Shown: positions 8,635-18,178, numbered from the stretch's first letter. The stretch is DNA of 64,000 nucleotides from Bradyrhizobium sp. CIAT3101 (GCF_029714945.1 NZ_CP121634.1:5973001-6037000); one strand, 5' to 3'. Made by a program: numbers and translations. Notes: generated from the letters alone by a model not told the origin.

Positions 8635-9003
8635 GTCCTATTCCCAAAGTATCTTTGATCAGTGGCGGGACCGGCTCCCAAGAAACCATTCGCAGCAGGA
8701 CGCCGCCATCGTCAATGGCACCGCAAACGGCGGGGCAACCAAGGCTTGTGGGCAAAGTGAGAGTCCCCATCCGTTTTTCGGTATGGTCCCCTGCGTAGAG
8801 CTGACAGCTGAACAGATGAGCCGACTTCATCCACCAGCCTAAGCCATTCATCTTAAAGCGATATTTCAAACGAACAGAGTGGATCGAAGCGGCATCGCGC
8901 GGACCAGAAGCCACACCCGCTGCTTTCGTCCAGTTTACTGTACGCTTCGTTCTGATAGACAAAGTCAAACATATTTGACTCCCTGCCGAGGGGGCTATGG
9001 TGC
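8635..9003. other. Divergent intergenic region upstream of the TctC gene and regulator R1
   Basis: This 369-base stretch holds no convincing gene. Its right half (8840-9003) resembles the region upstream of R2 (see the entries at 8841 and 22450). No TAAC-unit array like those at 20.6-32.4 kb is found here. Confidence 0.6.
8841..8970 (+). promoter_or_regulatory. Conserved promoter region of R1, shared with R2
   Basis: Two blocks are shared with the R2 upstream region (22450-22570). The first is AAGCC.TTC...TTAAGCG.ATTT at 8841-8866. The second runs from about 8919 and includes GCTTTCG.CC..TTTACT followed by TCGTTCTG.TAGA up to 8960. TTTACT begins 70 bases before the R1 GTG and 69 before the R2 GTG. 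The constant spacing points to a functional promoter or operator; I cannot assign -35 and -10 boxes with confidence. Confidence 0.55.
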
Positions 9004-11844
9004 GTGCCAGACGATAACAACCATGACTCGGCCATTTCTTTTGGGCCATTTCGACTGTTTCCGAAGTCCCGACTCCTGGAGAAGGACGGCGCGCATCTTC
9101 ACGTCGGAGGCCGCGCGCTCGACATCCTGATCTTCCTGGCCGAGCGCCCCGGCGAAGTCGTCGACAAGCGCGAGCTGGTCAAACGCGTCTGGGCCGACGT
9201 GAATGTCGACGACGGCAGCCTCCGCTTCCACATCGCAGCGCTGCGCAAGGCCCTCGGCGATACCGGCAAATCCGCCCGTTATGTCGTCAACGTCCCCGGG
9301 CGCGGCTATTGCTTCGTCGCATCGCTCGCCCAGGTCGCTCCCGCTCTTCCTGCTGCCCCGATTGATGTCTCCCTGCCCCGCTCGCTTCCCGCGCCGCTCG
9401 CACGGGTGATCGGGCGCGACGACGTCATCGAGAAGATTTCGACCGGGCTGGCACTGCATCGTTTCGTCACCGTCGTCGGCCCCGGCGGCATCGGCAAGAC
9501 CGCGGTGGCCGTGACCGTGGGCCATCGCAGGCTGGCCCATTTCGACGGCAACGTCTTCTTCGTCGACTTCGGGCCGGTGAGGAAGCCCGAACTCGCCGCC
9601 ATCACCATCGCATCGACACTGGGGCTGTCCATCAATGCGGAGGATCCGGTCCCGGCGCTGCTGACGCATCTGCAGGCGAAACCGACGCTGTTGATCTTCG
9701 ACAGCTGCGAGCACGTGCTGGAGACCCTCGCGCCGCTGGTCGAACGTCTGGTTCGCGAGGCACCGCGACTGCATGTGCTCGCCACCAGCCGCGAATCCTT
9801 TCGCAGCGAAGGCGAACGGATCTTTCGACTGTTTCCGCTCGACTGCCCGCCCCGGCGCGACGATCTCGCCGTGGCCGACATCCTCGCCTATCCGGCAGCC
9901 CAGCTCTTCATCGAACGTATCGCACAGAGCTCCGGACCATTTCAGCTCAGCGCGGAAGAAGCACCGTTGGTGGCAGACATCTGCCGCCGCCTTGACGGCA
10001 TCGCGCTCGCGATCGAGCTCGCGGCGGGGCGCGTCAATGCCTATGGTATCGCCGGCACGGCGTCCCTGCTCGACAGCCGGTTTTCGCTGCAATGGCGCGG
10101 CCGCCGCACGGCCATTCCGCGACACCAGACGCTCAGCGCCGCGCTGGACTGGAGCTACGACCTTCTTCCCGCACCCGAGAGCGCGATCTTGCGAAGATTG
10201 TCGGTGTTCGTCGGCCCGTTCACGCCGGAGGCGGCTGCCGCCGTCGCGTCGGGCGATGGGCTCAGTGCAACGGCGACCATGGAGGCGATCGACAATCTCG
10301 TCACGAAATCGCTGATTGCACCGTCCGGCGCGCGGACACTGCGTTATCGCCTGCTCGATACCACGCGCACCTACGCGCTCGGCAAGCTGAACGAGGCCGG
10401 CGAAGCAAAGCGGATCGCGCGACGGCACGCCGAATACTTTCGCGACCTGTTCGAGCGGGCTGAGGCCGAAACATCCGCGCCGCTGTCGGACTGGCTTGGC
10501 GTCTACGGCGCGGAGCTGGACAATCTGCGCGCCGCGCTGGACTGGGCCTTTTCGCCGGATGGCGATGCGCAGCTCGGCATCGCGCTGACGGCGGTCGCGG
10601 TCACGCTCTGGATTCGCCTATCGCTGTTCTCGGAGTGTCGCGAGCGCGCCAGAACCGCACTCGCCGCGCTGGGAGACCACGGCGACGAGCGGGTACGCAT
10701 GCAGCTGCTGGCGGCGCTCGGCTGGTCGCTGATGTATGGGGAAGGACGCGCGCGCGAGGCGCGCCCGATCCTCGAGGCCACGTTGGAGCTGGCGGACAGG
10801 CTCGACGACAAGGATTTCCGGCTGCGGGCGCTCTGGGGCCTGTGCATCGACCAGTTCAACAACGGCGCGTTCGGCAAGGCGCGCGTGCTGGCCGATCGCT
10901 TCGCCGAGGCCGCCGCGAGTTCACCCGACAAGACCGATCTCATGCTGGCCGACCGGTTGACCGCCGTGGCGCTGCATTATCTCGGCGACCAGAACGGAGC
11001 CCGGATTCGCATCGACCGGGTGAATGCCTCCCTGCATGTGCTGGCCGAAAAGCCAAAGATCTTTCCGCTCGATGTCAGGCTATCGACGCAGTATTTCCGT
11101 GCCCGCATCCTGTGGCTGCAGGGTCATGCGGATCAGGCCCTGGCACTCGCCGAGCAGAACATCCATGAAGGCCGAGCCAATGGCCACGCGCTGACATTCT
11201 GCAGTGTGCTCGGACAGTCCGGCTGTCCGATCGCCTTTCTGGCCGGGGACTACGATGCTGCCGAGCGCTACGGAGCCGAGTTGCTCGAACATACCGATCG
11301 CCACGCCATAAAACTCTGGAGCCTGTGGGCGCGCGCTTTCAATGCCCTGGTCATCGCCAGGCGCACGGACGTCGAGACAGGCCTGCCGCTGCTGCGCGAC
11401 GAGCTCAATCGCGCTGGCGATGCGCGTTTCCTGCCGCGCTTTCTTCCCCTGCTCGGCGAGTTGGCGGCGTGTTTCGGACAGGCCAACCAGATCCATAATG
11501 GCTTCGACACGATCGAGAACGCGTTGGCACGTTGCAACGACAGGCAGGAACGCTGGTATCTGCCGGAGCTGCTCCGCATCAAGGGTGAGCTGATGCTGAG
11601 AGAGACACCCCAGTCGGAAGCCGCCGACGCATGCTTTCACGAGGCGATGGATCTGGCGGCGCAGCAGGGCGCCGACTTCTGGCAGTTGCGATGCGCCATC
11701 AGCATCGCGCAACTCAGGATCGGACGCGACCAGCGCGCAGAGGCGCTTGCGGTTCTGGAGAAGGCCTGCGCCGCGATGACCGAGGGATCGGGTATCGCCG
11801 ACATGCGGATCGCCCAGGGCCTCATCGCGCAATTGCGCTCCTGA
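9004..11844 (+). CDS. R1: winged-helix / STAND (NB-ARC-like) ATPase / TPR transcriptional regulator
   Basis: The protein has 946 residues. Residues 11-106 form an OmpR/CadC-type winged helix (GGRALDIL, DKRELVKRVWADVNVDDGSLRFHIAALRK, YVVNVPGRGYCF). Residues about 135-450 are a STAND NTPase: Walker A GPGGIGKT (159-166), Walker B LLIFDSCEH (Asp about 233), ATSRESF and GIALAIELAAGRV. The remainder, to 946, is helical with TPR-like repeats, probably the sensor arm. The GTG start is chosen because R2 begins with the same V-P-D-x-N-x-x-DSAISFG sequence. STAND regulators bind DNA after ligand-triggered, nucleotide-dependent opening. The aldo/keto reductase gene is convergent. The inducer is unknown. 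Confidence 0.88.
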   Translation: MPDDNNHDSAISFGPFRLFPKSRLLEKDGAHLHVGGRALDILIFLAERPGEVVDKRELVKRVWADVNVDDGSLRFHIAALRKALGDTGKSARYVVNVPGRGYCFVASLAQVAPALPAAPIDVSLPRSLPAPLARVIGRDDVIEKISTGLALHRFVTVVGPGGIGKTAVAVTVGHRRLAHFDGNVFFVDFGPVRKPELAAITIASTLGLSINAEDPVPALLTHLQAKPTLLIFDSCEHVLETLAPLVERLVREAPRLHVLATSRESFRSEGERIFRLFPLDCPPRRDDLAVADILAYPAAQLFIERIAQSSGPFQLSAEEAPLVADICRRLDGIALAIELAAGRVNAYGIAGTASLLDSRFSLQWRGRRTAIPRHQTLSAALDWSYDLLPAPESAILRRLSVFVGPFTPEAAAAVASGDGLSATATMEAIDNLVTKSLIAPSGARTLRYRLLDTTRTYALGKLNEAGEAKRIARRHAEYFRDLFERAEAETSAPLSDWLGVYGAELDNLRAALDWAFSPDGDAQLGIALTAVAVTLWIRLSLFSECRERARTALAALGDHGDERVRMQLLAALGWSLMYGEGRAREARPILEATLELADRLDDKDFRLRALWGLCIDQFNNGAFGKARVLADRFAEAAASSPDKTDLMLADRLTAVALHYLGDQNGARIRIDRVNASLHVLAEKPKIFPLDVRLSTQYFRARILWLQGHADQALALAEQNIHEGRANGHALTFCSVLGQSGCPIAFLAGDYDAAERYGAELLEHTDRHAIKLWSLWARAFNALVIARRTDVETGLPLLRDELNRAGDARFLPRFLPLLGELAACFGQANQIHNGFDTIENALARCNDRQERWYLPELLRIKGELMLRETPQSEAADACFHEAMDLAAQQGADFWQLRCAISIAQLRIGRDQRAEALAVLEKACAAMTEGSGIADMRIAQGLIAQLRS

Positions 11845-11884
11845 CCCACGCGTCCACGATCCAAGGGTTCGCCCCAAGCCCCTC

Positions 11885-11910
11885 GCCGCGTCCCGTTCGC
11901 AGAACGCGGC
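11885..11910. terminator. Possible bidirectional hairpin between R1 and the aldo/keto reductase gene
   Basis: GCCGCGT (11885-11891) pairs with ACGCGGC (11904-11910) across a 12-base loop, between convergent genes. There is no T-run, so function as a terminator is uncertain. Confidence 0.3.
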
Positions 11911-11925
11911 TCCGCATTCCTCGCG

Positions 11926-12864
11926 TCATCCCGCCCGGGGAATGAATCCGGGCACGCCGGTTTCGACCACCGTGTTGAACCTGACGTTTGTCGTGATCTC
12001 GGCCCGTATCTCCCGCATGGCGTCTTCAGGCAGCGTCGAAATATCGAAGTTTTCCCGGATACGCCGAGGATTGGTCGAAGTCGTCAGGAAAGCGGTGCCG
12101 CGCTGGACAGCCCAGGCCAGAGCAATCTGAGCCGGTGTCTTGTCGAGGCGCTCCGCGATGGTGGTGATCACCGGGTCGGCCAGGAGGTTCGGCTTCATGG
12201 CGTGTCCCAGCGCTGCAAACGCCTGGAGCACGATCCCATGCTCGCGACAGAAGTCGAGCAGCTCCCATTCGGGCAGATACGGATGCGATTCGACTTGCAC
12301 CATGGCTGGCCTGATCCGCGCAACCGCAACGATCTCGCGCAGCTTCTCCAGGGTGATATCCGACAGGCCTATCGACTTGCAGTGGCCCTCGTCGACAAGG
12401 CGCTCCAGCGCTCCCCATGTCTCCGCCAACGTCACGCCTGAATCATAGATGACCTGACCGCGCTCGTCTCTCGGGTCTTGCTCGTCGCTGGGTTGAAAGG
12501 CAAACGGCGTATGGATGATGTAACAGTCGATATCGTCGAGTTGCAGCCGCCGGCGGCTGGCGTCGAAGGCAGCCTTGACTCGTTCCGGCCGGTGATTGGT
12601 GTTCCATAGCTTCGTCGTCACGAACAGGTCTTGGCGCTGAAGATTCCCCGCCTTGAACGCCTCCCGCAACGCATCGCCAACCGCCGCTTCGTTGCGGTAG
12701 CGCTCGGCACAATCGAGGTGTCGAAATCCCGCCTCCAGTGCAGCCTTGGTGGCCTGCTTGGTCACGAGCGGATCCGGAATGAGCGTGCCAAATCCCACGG
12801 CGGGAATCGCACCGGACCCATGGGTTGGAATCTTCGTATAACGAAGTGAATCGGACGACGTCAT
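11926..12864 (-). CDS. Aldo/keto reductase
   Basis: This 312-residue protein carries the family's catalytic tetrad: Asp51 and Tyr56 in LDCAERYRNE, Lys85 in TTKLWNT and His118 in IIHTPF. The C-terminal cofactor region reads ALAWAVQRGTAFLTTSTNPRRIREN, with serine/threonine and arginine positions typical for NADPH. Such enzymes reduce aldehydes and ketones and often serve in carbonyl detoxification. It lies convergent to R1 and upstream (on the same strand) of the efflux genes, with about 90 bases between. It has no recognisable operator array. Confidence 0.92.
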   Translation of the reverse strand: MTSSDSLRYTKIPTHGSGAIPAVGFGTLIPDPLVTKQATKAALEAGFRHLDCAERYRNEAAVGDALREAFKAGNLQRQDLFVTTKLWNTNHRPERVKAAFDASRRRLQLDDIDCYIIHTPFAFQPSDEQDPRDERGQVIYDSGVTLAETWGALERLVDEGHCKSIGLSDITLEKLREIVAVARIRPAMVQVESHPYLPEWELLDFCREHGIVLQAFAALGHAMKPNLLADPVITTIAERLDKTPAQIALAWAVQRGTAFLTTSTNPRRIRENFDISTLPEDAMREIRAEITTNVRFNTVVETGVPGFIPRAG

Positions 12865-12956
12865 GCTGATGCTCCTTTGTTTGGCCTCGGCTTATGCACA
12901 AGCGGCACGAGGTGATCGAAATTGACGATGCGATGTCATTTCACAGTTCCCCGGCG

Positions 12957-14453
12957 TTAACCGGCGGGCCGCGGCTTGCGGAGAAAGAACACGAGCGGGA
13001 TCACGACGAGCATGGCGAACATCAGGATCTCGAACTGGTCGATGACCGCGACTGTGGCCGCCTGCCGCGTCACCATGCCGTTGAGCGCAGCAAGGCCCGG
13101 CTTGCCGATCGAGCCTCCGAAATAAGCGGCGACACGATAGGGCGTCAGGTTCTTGGCGAGTGCGACGTGCACGGCCTGCGTGTTGGCGTAGAAGAACAGT
13201 TGGACCACGGCGATGCCGATGGTGCTGCCATAAAGGCGCGACAGGTTGATCAGCGCGCTGCCTTCCGGACGACGTTTCGGATCGAGCGTGCCGAACGCGG
13301 CCCTGGCGAGCGTCGGCAGCAACATGCCGATACCGGCGCCCTGGAGCAGGCCTGCCTCGACCACCGGCCGCCAATCCATCGCCGGTGAATAGCCGAGCAT
13401 CAGCCAATTGGCATAGACCACCAGCGTCATTCCCCCGATGAGGAACGGCCTGCTATCAACCTGCGCTGGAACCAGGCTCGTCAGCACCAGCGCCCCCACA
13501 AGCGCCACACCGCGCGGAATGGTCATATAGCCCGTGGTATCGACGGGGTAGTTGAGCAATTCCTCGAGCATCGGGGACGTCAAGGCCAGGGTCGGCAGCA
13601 GGACGAAGCCAAGCGCAAATGAGATCACCGTCGAGAGCACGAGATTGCGGTCCCTGAACAGTGCCGTGCGAAGAAAATGCTCCCTGGTCGTCATGACGTG
13701 GACGATGAAGAGATAGAATCCAAGGACCGAGGCGATCGCTTCGACCCAGATCTCCGTCGAGGCAAACCATTCGAGGCGTTCGCCGCGGTCAAGCAGCATT
13801 TGCAGCCCGATCATGCCGACGGAGAAGGTTGTCAGACCGAAGAAGTCAAAGGACTGGCTCCGCTCCGCCCGCTTCTCGCTCAGCGATTGGGCCATCGTCA
13901 GGAAGATGAATGCCGTCATCGGCAGGCTGAAATAGAAAATCGACGGCCAACCCTGATATTCACTGAGCCAACCGCCAATGCCGGGGCCACTGCTGATGCC
14001 GAACAAGGAACACACGGTCCATGCCAGGCTCATGCGGGCATGTCGCGCCGGCGGCGTCACCTCGAGCAGGATCGCCAGCGAAAGCGGCGCAAGCGGCCCG
14101 CTCGCCGCGCCCTGGAGGATCCGGGCCAGCACAAACTGGATGGACGTGGTCGCGAGTGTATCGAGCACTAGGCCAAGCACGAAGATCGCCACGGCGACCT
14201 GATAGACCTGCTTTCGGCCATAACGTGCCGCCAACCACTGCGCGATCGACATGGTCACGGCACTCGCGGCGATATAGGACGAAAAGACCCAGCCGACCTC
14301 GTCATTGGCCATCGAGAGCGTCGCCTGAATGTGCGGCAGCGCGGCGTTCGGTATCGAGATGTTGGCGGCCTGCATGTAGGTCGCCAAGAGAGCAGCCGCG
14401 GCGATCGTGTGATGCCTTCCGTTGGCGGCGGCTGACGGGACTGTCGTACTCAT
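12957..14453 (-). CDS. MFS multidrug efflux transporter of the DHA2 (EmrB/QacA) family
   Basis: The protein has 498 residues with about 14 predicted hydrophobic segments, the usual number for DHA2. NISIPNAALPHIQATLSM and GWVFSSYIAA in the first helices and AARYGRKQVYQ in loop 2-3 (motif A position) are typical. It starts four bases inside the end of the HlyD gene (ATGA-type overlap at 14450-14453), so pump and adaptor are co-translated. In the EmrAB arrangement the MFS protein pairs with a periplasmic adaptor and an outer-membrane channel; no channel gene is nearby. Confidence 0.92.
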   Translation of the reverse strand: MSTTVPSAAANGRHHTIAAAALLATYMQAANISIPNAALPHIQATLSMANDEVGWVFSSYIAASAVTMSIAQWLAARYGRKQVYQVAVAIFVLGLVLDTLATTSIQFVLARILQGAASGPLAPLSLAILLEVTPPARHARMSLAWTVCSLFGISSGPGIGGWLSEYQGWPSIFYFSLPMTAFIFLTMAQSLSEKRAERSQSFDFFGLTTFSVGMIGLQMLLDRGERLEWFASTEIWVEAIASVLGFYLFIVHVMTTREHFLRTALFRDRNLVLSTVISFALGFVLLPTLALTSPMLEELLNYPVDTTGYMTIPRGVALVGALVLTSLVPAQVDSRPFLIGGMTLVVYANWLMLGYSPAMDWRPVVEAGLLQGAGIGMLLPTLARAAFGTLDPKRRPEGSALINLSRLYGSTIGIAVVQLFFYANTQAVHVALAKNLTPYRVAAYFGGSIGKPGLAALNGMVTRQAATVAVIDQFEILMFAMLVVIPLVFFLRKPRPAG

Positions 14454-15595
14454 TTGCCCTCCGTCGCGAACGCGGGTCGGAGCAGATGCAGCCAGGTGCG
14501 GCGATAGCCGGTATCGACCCGCGCCGTCACGCTGATGCCCGAAAACAGGGGACGGGTCGGATCGAGATCATCGAGTTCGAGACGCACCGGCAAACGCTGA
14601 ACGACTTTGACCCAGTTCCCGGTTGCATTCTCGGGCGGCAGCACCGAGAAGTCCGATCCGGTGCCGGGGCTCATGCTGTCGACATGCGCCTTGAACTTGC
14701 GATCAGGATAAGCATCGACGTCGATCGTCGCTTCTTGACCGGGATGCATGTGGGTCAGACCGGTTTCCCGAAAATTCGCCTCGACCCAGACATGTCGGCT
14801 CGACAGCAGGGAGAATGTGGGCGCGCCGGCATTGACGAAGCCGCCGATCTGCAAATCATCGACCTTCGTCACGATGCCGTCGTCGGGCGCTGTCACGCTG
14901 GCATAAGAGAGATCGAGCCGCGCGCGATCGAGCTGCGCCTTTGCCGCGCGAACCGTCGGGTGGCGATCGACGTCGATATCGGGATCGCCGCTGAGCGCGA
15001 CGATCGTGTTGGCGATCTGTTGTTCGATCGACGCCGTGCGATGGCGGGCGACCTTCATATCCGTTTCGGCCCGCTCGTAGACTGCGCGCGGCGTGAAGTC
15101 GGAAGCCACGAGCATTTTCTTGCGGTCGAACTCGCGCTCGTCGAAGGCAGCCGAATCCTTTGCGGACTGCAACTCCGACTGCTGCTGACGGTAGGTCGCC
15201 TTGAGAGATTCGATCTGGAGCCGCGCGCTGCCAAGCCGGGCCTCCGCCTGATCGACGGCGATCTGATAGGGCTCCGGATCGATCCGAAACAGGACCTGCC
15301 CCTGATGAACGCGCTCGTTGTCGCGCACTGCGATCTCAATCGCCTGACCGGAAACCCGGGCGTTGATGGTCACTTTCGCGGCTCGAACGAATGCATCGTC
15401 GGTCGAAACGTATTGCTCCTGGGCCAGATACAGTGAGGCGCCGAACACGGCCACAATGATCGGCACGGCCAGCATCAAGGGCCGGCGCAGCCGCGTCCCG
15501 AGTTCCGCTCGGACCGACTGGCCAACAGCTTCGCTCCCGCCGAAACTCATGCGATCGCCCCACCAGCCGGCGATTGGCGCGAAATTGAAACGCAT
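14450..15595 (-). CDS. HlyD-family membrane fusion protein (EmrA-like)
   Basis: From ATG 15595 the protein has 381 residues: a short cytoplasmic N-terminus, one membrane segment (PLMLAVPIIVAVFGASLYLA), then STDDAFVRA and NARVSGQAIEIAVRDNERVHQGQVLFRIDPE, the lipoyl-like barrel start of EmrA proteins. A coiled-coil region follows, then VTAPDDGIVTKV. The start at 15595 follows GCGAGG; an in-frame TTG at 15613 would lengthen it by six residues. It is divergent from the TetR gene, with paired repeats in the gap that could be the operator. Confidence 0.92.
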   Translation of the reverse strand: MRFNFAPIAGWWGDRMSFGGSEAVGQSVRAELGTRLRRPLMLAVPIIVAVFGASLYLAQEQYVSTDDAFVRAAKVTINARVSGQAIEIAVRDNERVHQGQVLFRIDPEPYQIAVDQAEARLGSARLQIESLKATYRQQQSELQSAKDSAAFDEREFDRKKMLVASDFTPRAVYERAETDMKVARHRTASIEQQIANTIVALSGDPDIDVDRHPTVRAAKAQLDRARLDLSYASVTAPDDGIVTKVDDLQIGGFVNAGAPTFSLLSSRHVWVEANFRETGLTHMHPGQEATIDVDAYPDRKFKAHVDSMSPGTGSDFSVLPPENATGNWVKVVQRLPVRLELDDLDPTRPLFSGISVTARVDTGYRRTWLHLLRPAFATEGK

Positions 15596-15618
15596 CGAAA
15601 TCCTCGCCTTCAATTAGC

Positions 15619-15698
15619 TAACGTTCGTTACAAATACGGTCCCCTGAACCGGCAATCAAGCCTCCGCATCTTGATTTTTATAACGGTCCATACAAATA
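15619..15698. promoter_or_regulatory. Paired putative TetR operators between the efflux and TetR genes
   Basis: Two 18-base copies match at 15 of 18 positions: TAACGTTCGTTACAAATA (15619-15636) and TAACGGTCCATACAAATA (15681-15698), 62 bases apart. The first contains the inverted repeat TAACG-TT-CGTTA. Copy 1 lies 24 bases before the HlyD start and copy 2 lies 37 bases before the TetR start, so one protein could repress both directions. Confidence 0.6.
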
Positions 15699-15734
15699 TC
15701 TGTAACCAGGCACGACAACCGGGGTCTTGACGAT

Positions 15735-16358
15735 ATGGCGCGAAAAACCAGCGAAACGAGTCCTGCACGCCGCGGACGGCCACCCGCCTACGACGCTAAA
15801 ACGGCCCTCAAGCGAGCAACCGAAACCTTTTGGAAGACCGGCTACTCCGGAACTTCGCTGGACAAGGTCGCGGCGGCCACCGGCATGAGCCCGCCGAGCC
15901 TCTATGCAGTCTTCGGCAACAAGCACGCACTCTACCTCGAGGCGCTCGCCCGCTATTGGGACATCAGCCTCGCCGCCACGCGCGACGCCCTCGCGGGGGA
16001 GCACCCCCTAAACGAAGCGCTGATGCTTGCCTACGACGCGGCCCTTTCCATCTACTTTTCGGGCAAGGGACACGCCCGTGGTTGCTTTGTCCTCGGAACT
16101 GCGGTTACCGAGACCGCAGAAGATGCGGCGATCCGAAAGAGCGTTGCGACAGGACTTCGCGCGATCGACGCTGATTTCGAGGCACGATTCCGTCTTGCAA
16201 AGGACAAGGGCGAACTGAAGCGCGATGCCGATCCCGCGGCGCTCGCCATCCTGGCGGCGGCCACGATGCATACGATCGCAATCCGGGCCCGCGCCGGTAC
16301 CTCCCGCGCCGAACTGAGGGAGCTTGCCCGCAAGGCGGTGGATGTGATTTGCGGGTGA
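15735..16358 (+). CDS. TetR/AcrR-family transcriptional regulator
   Basis: This 207-residue protein begins with a basic arm (ARRGRPPAYD), then the TetR helix-turn-helix: ALKRATETFWKTGYSGTSLDKVAAATGMSPPSLYAVFGNKHALY (residues about 28-70). The rest is the all-helical ligand-binding and dimerisation domain. It is divergent from the EmrAB-like genes, with a repeated palindromic element in the gap, so it most likely represses the pump and itself until a drug or phenolic ligand binds. This regulatory assignment is inferred from gene position. Confidence 0.9.
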   Translation: MARKTSETSPARRGRPPAYDAKTALKRATETFWKTGYSGTSLDKVAAATGMSPPSLYAVFGNKHALYLEALARYWDISLAATRDALAGEHPLNEALMLAYDAALSIYFSGKGHARGCFVLGTAVTETAEDAAIRKSVATGLRAIDADFEARFRLAKDKGELKRDADPAALAILAAATMHTIAIRARAGTSRAELRELARKAVDVICG

Positions 16359-16451
16359 CAGACGGGGGCACGGCCAACCGCAACGACGAATGCCAGCGGG
16401 GAATGTTCATCTCACAAGCTTCGGTCATCGCTCGGCAACATGTCCTTGGGT

Positions 16452-16745
16452 TCAGCCCAATCCCTCGACGATGCGGACGTCGCGCTCGCAGGCATTGCCG
16501 AGCACCTTGAGCGCGTCCTGATAGGCGGGGCTGTCGTGCGCCGCGACGGCGAGCTCGAGGTTGTCGAACTCGGTCACAGTGGAGCGCTGCGCGATGCCCT
16601 GCTCATACACCTTCGCCGCATTGCCACGGGCGAGGAACCGGCCACCATTGGCGATGATGGCCGGACCTGCGAGCTTCGCATAGGCCGCCAACGCCTCCGG
16701 ATCAGAGATCGAGCGATAGAGGGTGATCCAGTATCCCTTGGCCAT
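16452..16745 (-). CDS. DUF1330 family protein
   Basis: The protein has 97 residues and a ferredoxin-like (dimeric alpha/beta barrel) layout typical of DUF1330: AKGYWITLYRSISDPEALAAYAKLAGPAI, NGGRFLARG, then STVTEFDNLELAVAAHDSPAYQDAL. The function of the family is not established. It starts two bases after the MsrA stop codon and is the last gene of that transcript. Confidence 0.85.
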   Translation of the reverse strand: MAKGYWITLYRSISDPEALAAYAKLAGPAIIANGGRFLARGNAAKVYEQGIAQRSTVTEFDNLELAVAAHDSPAYQDALKVLGNACERDVRIVEGLG

Positions 16746-16747
16746 CG

Positions 16748-17263
16748 CTAGCTCCCCGCGGCCACCGCGCGTCGCGGCAGCTTCCAGTCGGGCCGGATGA
16801 AATGACAGGTGTAGCCGTCAGGATAGCGTTCGAGATAATCCTGATGCTCAGGCTCAGCCTCCCAGAGTTCGCCAAGGGGGGCGACTTCCGTCACCACCTT
16901 GCCGGGCCACAGACCCGATGCCTCGACATCGGCAATGGTGTCTTCGGCGACGCGCTTCTGCTCGTCCGACGTGTAGAAAATCGCAGAGCGGTAGCTCGTG
17001 CCCCGATCATTGCCCTGGCGGTTGAGCGTGGTGGGGTCGTGGATCTGGAAGAAGAACTCCAGCATGGTGCGAAAACTGGTCTTCGCGGGATCGAACATGA
17101 TCTCGATCGCTTCGGCATGACCTTCGTGATTGCGATAGGTGGCGTTCTTCACCCGACCGCCGGTGTAGCCGACCCGCGTCGAGATCACGCCGGGCTGCTT
17201 GCGGATGAGATCCTGCATGCCCCAGAAGCAGCCTCCGGCCAAAACTGCGCGCTCTGTCGTCAT
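16748..17263 (-). CDS. msrA: Peptide-methionine (S)-S-oxide reductase
   Basis: The protein has 171 residues. GGCFWGMQD near residues 9-17 holds the catalytic Cys, and [15 protein letters not shown] and FFQIHDPTT are hallmark MsrA segments; YPDGYTCHF lies near the C-terminus. It repairs methionine-S-sulfoxide using thioredoxin. ATG 17263 is preferred over 17275 because GGAG lies six bases upstream. Its neighbours (OsmC, cupin) suggest an oxidative-stress group. Confidence 0.95.
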   Translation of the reverse strand: MTTERAVLAGGCFWGMQDLIRKQPGVISTRVGYTGGRVKNATYRNHEGHAEAIEIMFDPAKTSFRTMLEFFFQIHDPTTLNRQGNDRGTSYRSAIFYTSDEQKRVAEDTIADVEASGLWPGKVVTEVAPLGELWEAEPEHQDYLERYPDGYTCHFIRPDWKLPRRAVAAGS

Positions 17264-17299
17264 TTGATGCTCCATCTCGTCAATTCGGATGATCTGACC

Positions 17300-17734
17300 T
17301 TACTGCGTCGCCGTGTGCAAGCGAGGGTCATCATGATCATCGTGATACTCCAGACCAAGCGGTCCGATCGCCGACACCTGCGTGATGTATTCGCCGGACT
17401 TCGCCCAATGAAAATGCCAGGTCTCGCCGGGCAGGACAATCACGCTGCCCGGAGGATAGGCTTTCACCCGATCGCCATCGAAGCTCTCACCGAGTCCGAT
17501 GTAGAAGACGCCCGACACGACCGTATAGATCCGGTCCTCCGGATGCTTGTGCGGCATCAGCTTGGTGCCGCCGGGCACCCTCACCCGGACCACATAGGGG
17601 CCGGGCTCGGTGGGATGACCGACCATGACGGCAAGCCGCGCCCCAGGCGGAAATGCTGGAAACGGCTTCCAGTCGATATCCTCGGGCAGGATCGCCCGGA
17701 ACCTGTCTTCATCTGGTTGATGCTGGCGTGGCAT
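17300..17734 (-). CDS. Cupin-domain protein
   Basis: This 144-residue single-domain cupin has PHKHPEDRIYTVVSGVFYIGLGE as the first metal-binding motif (two His and a Glu/Asp) and PPGSVIVLPGETWHFHWAKSG as the second. No signal peptide is evident. Small cupins of this kind can be dioxygenases, isomerases or sensors, and the sequence does not decide between them. It lies between msrA and osmC on the same strand with gaps of 36 and 21 bases, so co-transcription is likely. Confidence 0.85.
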   Translation of the reverse strand: MPRQHQPDEDRFRAILPEDIDWKPFPAFPPGARLAVMVGHPTEPGPYVVRVRVPGGTKLMPHKHPEDRIYTVVSGVFYIGLGESFDGDRVKAYPPGSVIVLPGETWHFHWAKSGEYITQVSAIGPLGLEYHDDHDDPRLHTATQ

Positions 17735-17755
17735 GATGCCGTCTCCGCGGGTTGG

Positions 17756-18178
17756 CTAGGTCAATTTCGCGTCGAGCGTGATCGTCGCGTTGAGCACTTT
17801 CGATACCGGACAGTTCTTCTCGGCCTCGCCGGCGGTCTTCGCAAACCCGGCATCGTCGAGGTTCGGCACCTTGGCGCGCAGGGTCAACGCCGACTTGCTG
17901 ATCTTGAATCCCTTCCCATCGGGATCGAGGGTGACCGCGGCCTCCGTGGAGAGCTCAGTCGGCGTGAAGCCCGCGAGCTGAAGACCGAAGGCCAGCGCCA
18001 TGGTGAAACAGCCGGCGTGGGCGGCTGCGATCAATTCCTCGGGATTGGTGCCCTTCTCGTTCTCGAAGCGCGTCTTGAACGAATACGGCGTCTCGGCGAG
18101 CACGCCGGATTCGCTCGATAGGTGGCCGGTGCCGTCGCGACCGGTGCCCTGCCATACTGCTTTTGCCTTGCGGATCAT
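17756..18178 (-). CDS. OsmC-family peroxiredoxin
   Basis: The protein has 140 residues. The two redox cysteines of the family are in AAAHAGCFTMAL (about residue 57) and EKNCPVSKVL (about 122), with GTNPEELIAAAHAG as the signature. These enzymes reduce organic hydroperoxides. The start ATG 18178 follows AAGGAG nine bases upstream. It is probably the first gene of the OsmC-cupin-MsrA-DUF1330 group. Confidence 0.92.
   Translation of the reverse strand: MIRKAKAVWQGTGRDGTGHLSSESGVLAETPYSFKTRFENEKGTNPEELIAAAHAGCFTMALAFGLQLAGFTPTELSTEAAVTLDPDGKGFKISKSALTLRAKVPNLDDAGFAKTAGEAEKNCPVSKVLNATITLDAKLT

Noticed and set aside
12940..12960. GTTAAC near 12950 as a further TAAC array
   Set aside because: It is a single site without a second unit 10 bases away, so it does not fit the pattern.
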